Under the pieces are notes generated by a model that did no database searches, was not told the origin of the DNA, and worked only from the letters and a program-made list of their open reading frames with translations. The position numbers were made by a program, and so were the translations under genes. From Congeria kusceri (taxonomy: Eukaryota; Mollusca; Bivalvia; Myida; Dreissenidae): a stretch of DNA of 64,000 bases. Positions 55,571 to 64,000 of the stretch are shown here, one piece after another; the stretch's first letter is position 1, and each line of letters begins with the position of its first letter. The stretch is from positions 7,142,915 to 7,206,914 of the forward strand of contig CM051026.1 in the NCBI GenBank assembly GCA_027627225.1. Reading direction: 5' to 3'.

Positions 55571-55979
55571 CAGACACCTAGAGCCATCAGAAAATTCAAA
55601 ACTTGTAAATTTGAGCCAAACAAAAGAAATGTATATGAATATATATTGCAAAACAATAAGTATTTAAAACAAAATTTGAGACAACAAGAATTTGCAAAAA
55701 AAGCAAGTTTCCACTAATACAGATTTGACTGAAATCACTGTCATTGCGGTTATGTTTCTATGCTATAGTTCTCATTATAGTTAATCAGGGGTTTACTTAA
55801 GCGAACGCCTGTTTGCCTGTGCTGGGTTAAAATCGCAGCGGGAAAACAATTTTTTCAAAGGAGATAGCCGGCCGGGCAAGTCAATTATCATAGTGACATC
55901 TTTTTTGGATATTTTTCCTTTGCGATTATTTATTTTCTTTGAGATAATATTGATGTCTAACAGCTATACGTAAAACCGT
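55571..55979. other. Spacer, nothing convincing
   Basis: No gene is recognised. Base composition becomes more balanced toward 55,980. Confidence 0.4.
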
Positions 55980-56072
55980 TTTTTTATTGGTCGCTTGCGT
56001 TGTATCAACCAATCAAACCGCTCAAGACAGGTTCGGTTCGACAGTTTCTCCAATATGGCGGACGATAAGAAA
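55980..56072 (+). promoter_or_regulatory. Promoter-like segment with possible first coding exon
   Basis: ATTGGTCG (inverted CCAAT) near 55,987 and AACCAATCAAA near 56,010 precede TCTCCAATATGGCGGACGAT (YY1-type ATGGCGG) at 56,047-56,066. From the ATG at 56,055 a frame MADDKK runs into AAGAAA/GTAAAT (GT at 56,073), a common pattern for a short first exon. No downstream plus-strand exon could be assigned before 64 kb. CCAAT boxes face both ways, so a divergent promoter is possible. Confidence 0.4.
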
Positions 56073-57205
56073 GTAAATAGTTCAATTAGCAAATCTATAA
56101 AATAAACAGACATCAAAGAAAAAAAAAAAGAAAAAAAGAAAAAGAATCACATAAACGAACTTTCCGGACCTCATGGATTAATGAATATGTGCAAAACAGT
56201 TTGAAAGACATATAGAATATGAAGATCGTTAGAATCTTGCAAAGCAGGCCTATGAAGAGTTCGTCACTATTTTAAACTGTGACCAGTGTGTTCATGATTA
56301 AACATGTTATCTAACAGTTATTTGATAAGATCTGATCATCAGAAAAAAAAAAAAACAGTTGTGAAATCAGAATTGTTTCTGTTGATAGCTTTTCATAAAA
56401 AAAGTCATTAAGTTTCATACATGTTTGCTGAAATAATGTAATACTGCATTGTATGCTATATATATCAAAGACATTGACTCAAAGATGGGGCAACCTTATT
56501 TCTCTGGGGGCAAGTGGATGTTCAAAGTAACTTGCTCCCTCGGCAAGTGAAAGTCACATCCTTTAATAAGTCCCTGGTTAATTCATTTAAGTCTCTCTGT
56601 AACACTTTTATCAGTGAAGTATTGTAACAGTTCAACAATGTACAATGTCTACATGATTGTAGATTCGCAGTGGTGTAGGTGTCCACCTTCTGATCTTGTG
56701 ATTGTGAGTTCAATGTAAAAATTATTTTATCATGAATGTAGTGGACTTCTGGCAGTGCTTTCATCCAGTTGGTGCTACAGTTCAGTTTAAGGTCTATGTA
56801 TGCGTTCACGATGTTAATGAAGTAATTACTGCGCATTTCCTATGTATTTAGTGTGTCAGCACTGCATCGGTGCTGTGTCCACGTAAAATGGTGCCTCTAC
56901 ATCAGAATTAGACTGAGAAAACGCTGATATACGATTAAGCGTTGCAACATATTCATAGGACAAGGTTGACGTGCATGTGGCGTATGTTTAGCATGGTGCT
57001 AGCAAGGTACTAGCAGCATACAGAAATCTAAAAAGTATCAGATAAGCAGAAGCTGCACCGTATGAACTGATTTGACATGAAGCGCGAGGAATGATGTGCA
57101 TGGCAAGGTATTAGTGTTGACCACCTGGTCATTTTGAGGACCTTGTGCAAATAGTACTGACAGGTTCTGGTGTGACAGCACTATTACTTACAGATCCATA
57201 TTCAC
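56073..57205. other. Intron-like or intergenic
   Basis: The 104-codon minus ORF at 56,522-56,836 has no recognised motif. Nothing else is seen. Confidence 0.4.
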
Positions 57206-57520
57206 CAACTGGGCTACTTACAGTTCTTCCTCCCAGCCATGACCCTGGCGTTAGGGAGAGGGCGGGGGGAGAGACAGGCAGTGCCTTCAGGAGAGGACAG
57301 CCTGGACATGCTCCTCCTCCTGCTTGTCATCACTGTCATCCTCCTCCTCTTCATCATCTTCATCATCATCATCTGGTGCTGGAGTGCTTCATGCTGGTCC
57401 CTCTTCTTGGCCTGCAAGTAGATGGATATCTGAATAGTGTGCACACCAGCAGCAGCAATTTCAGTAGTATACTCAGCAATTTCAATAGTATACTCAGAAA
57501 TTTCAGTAGCATACTCAGAA
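57206..57520 (-). CDS. Acidic-tail exon candidate with 21-bp repeat
   Basis: On the minus strand, three 21-bp units (57,456-57,520) encode EISEYAT-type heptads running in frame into IQISIYLQAKKRDQHEALQH. A strong acceptor TACTTGCAG precedes AKKRDQHEAL. One base later in frame, PDDDDEDDEEEEDDSDDKQE, then EEHVQAVLS and stop, looks like a genuine acidic C-terminus. Either the two frames are joined by splicing or a single-base break exists. The plus-strand ORFs covering the same bases are probably antisense shadows. Confidence 0.3.
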
Positions 57521-57649
57521 ATTTAGTTCAGAAACAACTTTAACTGGTGTTTTATTGGTTGAATCTGGTATTTTAATGGTGTTTATCTATACCCATACAA
57601 TTAAGTTCATGATTTTCAACTTAGAATCACAATATTGCCATATTTTTTT

Positions 57650-57836
57650 GATTATTTCCGGAACTCTGCCCGCAAATTTCCAGGACTTTTTCTAATTTTC
57701 CGGGACATGTACGTGTGTATATTATTTGTCCAGATGTAATTTTTGGGATTATTTCCGGAACTCTGCCCGCAAATTTCCAGGACTTTTTCTAATTTTCCGG
57801 GACATGTACGTGTGTATATTATTTGTCCAGATGTAA
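57650..57836 (+). repeat. Recent 97-bp tandem duplication
   Basis: About 90 bp starting GATTATTTCCGGAACTCTGC recurs 97 bp later with no differences I can see, ending 'tttgtccagatgtaa'. Near identity implies a young duplication. Confidence 0.85.
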
Positions 57837-57839
57837 ATA

Positions 57840-58379
57840 TTTATTATAATCCACAATGTACTTTTGTTTCATGGTTACATTTGATAACAACGCGATAAAA
57901 ATATTCATTAAAATGCTTAAGATTGCAAAGTTATTGCACTATGAAAGTTTCATACAAAAAGTAAAGATTTCAAAGTTCTTTCACTACAAAGTTTTTATTC
58001 CAAATTGACATGTCTATAATTAGCAAATCACATGGTCTCTACATGCTTTTTTTGCGTGGAACATGAAGCTGTTAGTGCCTCCAGACATTTAGTGCTCTTT
58101 TCTAGTATAACACGGGTTTTACATGAAATACACAGACTATCAAAAAAATGTGTTTACAACACTTGAACAGTAAAATTGGATAGGCATTTTGGATATTCAA
58201 AAATGTATATGCGAATTCAACGTCAAATTTTTTTATGTTCTACTTTTGAAACAAAAATATATTTTACATGAAATTACAAGGAAAGTAATTAAAACCTATT
58301 ACTTACTTAGGAGGTAAATTATATAAGAATATTGTGAAACGAAACGAGTGAGTAAATTGCTTGTACTTATGGTCGGGAT
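57840..58379. other. AT-rich intergenic, nothing recognised
   Basis: No gene or repeat is seen. Confidence 0.5.
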
Positions 58380-58800
58380 TCTAGATACTCCTTCGTTATC
58401 AACTGACGCATGTGTGTATAAATGTGTATTATGCAGATTGGTCAATTGTTCACGTCATTGGCAAACTGAAGTAACGCTGCATTTTAATTGGTTAATATGG
58501 ATTTTTCAGTGGGAATGAAGCTCTGCCAAGCACCGCCTCTGGGGCCGAGTTACTCTGATACACATTGCAGCTTAAGAATGCAGTATAGGTACTCTTTTGT
58601 TATCAACTGATGCACCTATACACCTACTGATGTGTGTATAAATGAGTATTATGCCGATTGATTGATTGTTTACGTCGATTAGTACGATTGGCAAACTAAA
58701 GTAACGCTGCGTCTTAATTGGTTAATATAGATTTTATGTGGGGATGAAGCTCCACCTTCTGGGCAAAGCTACTCGCTGATTGCAGTTTAAAAATGCAGTC
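58380..58800 (+). repeat. ~200-bp tandem duplication, diverged
   Basis: Two copies share 'gttatcaactga', 'tgtgtataaatg', 'attggcaaact', 'aagtaacgctgc', 'aattggttaata' and 'gatgaagctc'. The second copy carries small insertions. Confidence 0.7.
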
Positions 58801-60654
58801 GATTAAAGTGCAAGTGTGACAACTGCTGTTAATTGCAACAAACGGGACAGTGGGACAGCACTGCATTTCTGGGACAATCCCCAATTATCCAGGACATATG
58901 GCATGTATGATCAACTGCATTCATTAAACATAATATAGCATATACATATATTGATTGGTTGTAGAGACAGAAACGTTTGTGTGGGAGCATAAACACCAGC
59001 AACAACTCAATATACAACTTGAACCTGAGCTTGCGTTGTTGTTATTGCCAAGCTATTTTACCACACTTTCACTTTGAACAGCCTTGCTGTTGGACTAGCA
59101 ACGTCATAAAAGTACCTCTCACGTTGTAGGTTCAATACAATCCCTCAAAGATAAAATCAAAGGATGTTAAAAGGGATGTTTCATCCGTTTGCTACAATCA
59201 TATAATTATAAAGAACCAATTAATTAACTCATACTGATGTTTGAAATTTAGACAAGAGCATTTAAATTAATTGAAGATTAAAATGATATAAAAGGTTGAA
59301 AACTGCATTTCTTTTCATTCTCGCAATGGCAGATGATAATTGTATAAGTTATAATGTGAAATACTGGCACATGTTCATTACTGTGACCAAGTGTACGATG
59401 TCTTTAATTAAAAATGCTGCTTTTAGTTTCACTTATATTTGTTGTTTTTTTAAATATAATTTTAATAATCTTATTTGTAAATGAGAAGTGGCATTGTATT
59501 CTTTAAAAACAGGATCTGCTTTGAAATAAAAGGTATTAATTTATGTTGTTTAAACATGTAATTCTTTTGTATATTTGTTGACATCGCAGCATTAGTGCAG
59601 ATGATTAATAAATGTTAATGCTATTGAATATAAATACTACTTAGATAAAATGGAAAATCCAAATTCATAAATATCGTTGTACACTAATTCCTTACTTTAA
59701 TGAAAGAAGAAATCTGCATATTAATGCGAATTTGTGCATTTAAACTTGCTGAGAAGTTGACAATAATATTATTTAAAAAGTATATTTTAGTTTCACCGAA
59801 TTGTTATTGTTCATCCTATATATAACTATGCAATCATTCAAGTTCGGATGATAATATCATAACTTATGTAGTTTAACTTTTGCTTCAATAATTTGTAAAT
59901 AAATGTGCCATAATTGAAACATACCAATATATTCGGTTGTAACCCCGATACACGATTACAGTTTGGGCCATTGTTTCTTATTAGCGAATTGGGTAACATA
60001 CTTGGCTCATGTCTCTTTATCAATTTACACCAGGCGGTATAAGGTGACGTGGCGTAGCAACAAAACATGTGTATTGTGTCAGAATACAGATCTGATATAG
60101 TCAATTAATATTAAAATAATATTTTACAAATAAGTAAAAAATTGAAGTTCAGTATATTAATTTTCAATTAGATTTATAGTATGAGTTGTAAAAATAAGAA
60201 ACACCCTAAAGATGCTAAATACGCTATATATAGATGATTAAGGTTTTTGAACCTGCATAATTGTGATTAATAGTATTGTTCTGACGCAATATACGTAGTT
60301 CAGCACAGAAGTGATTTTCTGTATTGTGTAACCGTAAAAACCTTGTATGTGTGAGAGCATTATTTAAAACTACCGGTCTTGTGTTCTGTCATTTATGTCA
60401 TTATGCATTATATAATAATAATTGTTATTTTTCAGGGTATTTTTTCCAGGCCAGTCTTGTGTTCTGTCTTGTATTGTTATGTATGAATATTATATATTGA
60501 ATAATAAAAGTATTAAATATGGACCTGTATAGTTTATAATAATTACATTCAACATTATATTTATCTACTTTGCCATCGTAAATGAAATCTCAATAAATGC
60601 ATAAAAAAGTAAAATTTAAGTATTTTAAAATAGAAAGTACATCATAAGTTGAAA
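58801..60654. other. AT-rich intergenic, nothing convincing
   Basis: Short ORFs at 58,829-59,017, 59,296-59,484 and 59,838-60,104 are unsupported. Confidence 0.45.
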
Positions 60655-60775
60655 ATATTGTCAGTACCGAAGTGTCAAACTGTAAGTGCCGAAGTGGCCA
60701 ATTGTAAGTGCTGAACCGACTCGCTAGTGCCGATGTGACTACGTGCCGAATTCACCACGTGCCTAAGTAACTAGC
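60655..60775 (+). repeat. AGTGCCGAAGTG short repeat cluster
   Basis: Five to six diverged copies of a ~20-bp phrase (AGTGCCGAAGTGnCnAAnTGTA). A small minisatellite. Confidence 0.55.
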
Positions 60776-61399
60776 ATTCAGATGTTCAGGTTTTTTCACG
60801 ACAAATGTAACGTAAATAAATCTGACCAATAAATGGACCTGCGGTGGTAAGGTTTTGCAGAAAGCTACTTTCATCTCATAAAACTGAAAAATGTATTTTT
60901 GTGATTATAGTCAAAATGAGTTTATGATTCATCATAATCACACAAGTGGCACGTGACAAAAAATCACCGACATTTTGAGTTTTCGACATTGACACGCACT
61001 TAACATTGGTGAAACAAATTTCTATTAGTTCATTTTTGTTTTTTCGTTGTAAGAAACTGTCATTAATGACCCTTATTACCTATGTGCGGGTTGTTACGTT
61101 GAGTTCTTATTTTTCAGCTTTTCCAAATCAAAATATCCGCCATTGCTACAACAACAACAGTGTTGGGTCAGGACGGCCCAATTCCATTTCGGCCCAAGTC
61201 GTTGATATGAAAAAAAAGCAAGAATTTGATCTTTTTATAAAAAGCAAATTAGCATACTAATTATACATAGCATGATACATCACGAGTCTTCTATATACAA
61301 ACATGTGTCCATCATGTGTGATTGAGAAGTAAACTGGTGGCATTCTATCGACTGGAGACCAGGTCCCAATTGACTACTGTGTTAATTGGTAGGCATTTG
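60776..61399. other. Intergenic, weak promoter-like motif
   Basis: Minus-strand AATGGCGGATATT near 61,133-61,145 is the only feature. The 84-codon plus ORF at 61,006-61,260 has no recognised domain. Confidence 0.35.
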
Positions 61400-62440
61400 G
61401 AATCTCGGACATAATCCCCCCCCCACCCCGGACAAAGTCCCCCACCCCTTTAAACACATATATTTCAATTATATAGCCATTATAAAAGTACCTATATTAA
61501 GAACATTTTATTATATGCTTTTCAGTGAAATATCGAATTTTATTGGTGAAATAAAGTAGTATATTTTCACTGTTGGAGCACTGAAAATATAAGATTTTAA
61601 ATGTTCACTGAAGTAAAAATATAGAATAAAACGGACTATTTTTCCATACCTAGCATCGATTTACAAGTAGTGGTTTACAACCCTTGGCACATTTATATAC
61701 ATGTACAGTATGTACATGCATGTGTTTACATATAACACATTATACAATTGGACAAAATTTTAATTTTGCGATAACGACTCACAAAATATGGCACTTGATT
61801 TCACCATACTAACGAGTAACAGTTTTGGAATCATTGTTGACGTCATTTTTATGACGTCAGAATACACGAATTTGTGACGTTTAAGCTTATCTCGCGCAAT
61901 GTTATTTATTTATTGTCCAAAAGCATAAAATAAAAAGAAAATTTGTTGATTTTGGTATAGATCGTATTTCATTTCACGAGTGTTCATAGAAAATGATATT
62001 TTCACGAGTGGCACAGCCACGAGTCAAAGTCCGCTCCATATAACACGTACTTTTTTAATCACGAGGAAAAGTCCCCTCCATATAACAAGTACTTTTTATA
62101 ACAAATACATTCAGAAATAAAGTGCCACTTATTTATCTGATGGTAAAATAATAATATATATCAATCATCAGATTTACATCTATACGCTTGTCATTGGTTT
62201 TGATTCGAAATGGAGCAAACATATTTATATTAAAACCGGTTCTTTATGCAAACAATTTAACTATTATAAATTTTGATTGGGAGGGATTATGTCCGGCTTG
62301 TAAAATCAACGGGAGGGTTTTTGTCCGGGTACTTAAAAAGGCGGGATATGTCCGGGAGGGATTTTGTCCGGATACTTTATCTACCATGCTTCTGACGTTT
62401 AAGGCGTGGCACAAAATATCGGTGTGATTACTAGTAGGTC
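61400..62440. repeat. Inverted 'GGACATAATCCCC' repeat pair
   Basis: Near 61,405-61,445, CTCGGACATAATCCCC and CCGGACAAAGTCCCCC are inverted partners of GGGAGGGATTATGTCCGGC and GGGAGGGTTTTTGTCCGGG near 62,278-62,330, with two further GTCCGGGAGGG units to 62,372. They could be ends of a ~0.95-kb element or a pair of small minisatellites. No coding content. Confidence 0.45.
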
Positions 62441-62855
62441 CAAATACCAGTTTAATAAGACGTAATAAATGATTTTTAGATAGTAAGTTTATTTGTGCAA
62501 GAAACATACTCCACAATATTACAAACTTATTATAAGTATAAAATAAGAAAAAATACATTAAAATAAATGTTAAAAAATGAAAAATAATAGCGAACAACTA
62601 AGTATAGCAGTATGTTGTGATTTAGCAGTTAACCCCCCCCCCCCCCTCCCCCAATATGCAGGTGTGATGGAAATAAAATATATTTCTACAAAATGTAATT
62701 TTTAATCTACATATTTTAACAACTCCTTCACACAACGTACTAGTACTTTTTATAACAAGTACAGTTAGAAAATCTTCATTTATTTTGTTATTATTTGTCT
62801 AAAGATATTTAAATAATTCCAAACAAATGCGTTCCTATATATAATCAATGTTTAA
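62441..62855. other. AT-rich with C-run
   Basis: A run of C interrupted once by T lies near 62,632-62,651. No gene. Confidence 0.5.
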
Positions 62856-63185
62856 TCACCCGCCGCGAAGCGGAGGGGGGTTATAGGAATGCCCTTCGTC
62901 CGACCGTCCGTCCGTCTGTCCGTAACATGTTCGTGTCCGCTCCATATCTCCTATACCCTTTGAAGGATTTGCATGAAACATGACTCAAATATTTAGGTAA
63001 TTGAGAAGATGTGCAGAAGGCATGAGTCACTTACGCCGACTCAAGGTCAAGGTGACACTTGAAGGTCAAATATTCGAGCCTCCATTTCGCGTCCGCTCTA
63101 TATCTCCTATGTCTTTTGAAGGATTTTCATGAAACTTGGCTCAAATGTTTAGGTCATTAAGACCATTTGCTGAAGACATAAATGA
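62856..63185 (+). repeat. Dispersed bivalve repeat (GAGGGGGGTTATAGGAATGC family)
   Basis: It begins 'cccgccgcgaagcggagg', then CGTCCGACCGTCCGTCCGTC, and two ~150-bp units ('tgtccgctccatatctcct...tttgaaggatttgcatgaaac...caaatatttaggtaattgag'). The pattern is one I recall as widespread in bivalve genomes. Confidence 0.75.
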
Positions 63186-63690
63186 ATTTCACCGTACTAA
63201 AATGTTAACACACTCAATTATTATACTAACCTTTCTTGATTACAACATGTATTTATTAGCCCTTTCATAAATATATGACGTTATATTTTGAATCAACACA
63301 TTGCACATTTTGGGTATGGTACATTTCGACCATAACTCGCGCGAAGTTGCAAGACAGCTATAAGACTGTCGTAAGAATTCGCAAAACCTTCTTGTCTCCA
63401 TCATTCGACATGCGAAATTTTACATGTCTTGAGAGAATTTAATGTTCAGTGGTTGAATACCTATCCTTGTTACGTTAGTATTAGACAATGTTTTTAATTG
63501 TTGTTACATGCTATGAGATATCTAGATTGTTACATGCTATAAGATATTTGGATAAATACGAGAGATGAGCAATGCGACTTTATTCCATTTAAGAATGTAT
63601 CTGTCCTTAAAATAATGAAATAAATTATCAAACTGTGTATCACCACTTTTAGTAGAAAAATTGCAGGACAAGCCGTGTAGTATTACATTG
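63186..63690. other. AT-rich intergenic, nothing recognised
   Basis: No gene or repeat is seen. Confidence 0.5.
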
Positions 63691-63705
63691 ACATTTAAAA
63701 AATTA

Positions 63706-63776
63706 TCGGCATGGGAAACCCCTCCCGTACCAATCCCTTCCGCGGACCCAATGTTCGTGAGCTTCCTGCGCGCCTG
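63706..63776 (-). other. GC-rich exon-like piece
   Basis: On the minus strand a strong acceptor (GTCTGTCTTGCAG) opens ARRKLTNIGSAEGIGTGG, in sharp compositional contrast with the AT-rich flanks. No donor is clear. Could be an exon or a repeat fragment. Confidence 0.3.
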
Positions 63777-63884
63777 CAAGACAGACGTATGTTGCTTGTG
63801 CGTTCATTTTATGAATAGCCCCGAGTGAGAATATAATTGCAATGAGAAGCGTCAGCAGCTTACAGTTTTATCAGAACTCGATAG

Positions 63885-64000
63885 TACAACATCTTGTAAT
63901 GGCTACCCAACTCTCTTGAAGACAAATCATCCGCTACTCAACAGACGAGCCCCTCCCACAAGATGCAACCGTACTCGATGAGAGGGATGACAAATGAAAA
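63885..64000 (-). pseudogene. Decayed non-LTR reverse transcriptase fragment
   Basis: On the minus strand the edge reads VIPLIEYGCILWEG, matching the P-x-x-EYG-x-x-x-W motif in the C-terminal (thumb) part of LINE reverse transcriptases. It is followed by a stop and then SSRELGSHYKM. Too short and broken to classify; the rest lies outside the window. Confidence 0.35.

Overview
This window looks like intron-rich, repeat-saturated nuclear DNA from a bivalve mollusc. The organism call is inference. It rests on several dispersed repeat families that I associate with bivalve genomes: the CGTCCGTCCG-containing elements near 15.7, 35.4, 54.7 and 62.9 kb; the 160-bp 'acatgtcttcggggtcat' family at the left edge and 35-36.5 kb; the 'gacctagtttttgacccc' tandem family at 42.4 kb; and a tRNA-derived SINE at 33.5 kb. 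The DNA is AT-rich. I see no bacterial operon, no rRNA genes and no CRISPR array.

Layout. 1-3.5 kb: intergenic DNA with a 26-bp minisatellite and hairpin elements. 3.5-11.7 kb: about 110 copies of a 49-bp satellite, interrupted at 4,682-7,480 by a 2.8-kb Crypton-type tyrosine-recombinase element. Its four-exon gene keeps every catalytic residue but has one frame break in a T run. The insert sits inside a small palindrome carried by every satellite unit, and its ends share a 7-bp direct repeat, so deleting the insert rebuilds a normal unit. 12.2-13.7 kb: a non-autonomous inverted-repeat element whose arms are themselves inverted CATCG-type arrays.

16.7-27.3 kb: a complex locus built from three sequence classes of a 23-bp repeat, arranged in duplicated modules with recurring splice-like borders. 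I recognise no product. It is the least explained part of the window. 27.3-36.5 kb: microsatellites, GCT/ACT-rich tracts, a TIR element, a small secreted-protein-like ORF on the minus strand, a SINE with a perfect 12-bp target duplication, and nested bivalve repeats.

36.6-40.2 kb: scattered plus-strand exon candidates ending in a terminal exon with a polyadenylation signal. 44.6-54.2 kb: scattered minus-strand exon candidates, including one exon present in three copies. None of these peptides is recognised, and phases do not all join, so both genes are partial models. 54.6-64 kb: more dispersed repeats, a CCAAT/ATGGCGG promoter-like segment near 56.0 kb, recent tandem duplications, and a decayed LINE fragment at the right edge.

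The two themes worth following are a tyrosine recombinase using a satellite as its landing site, and an expanding 23-bp repeat that stays open in all three forward frames.
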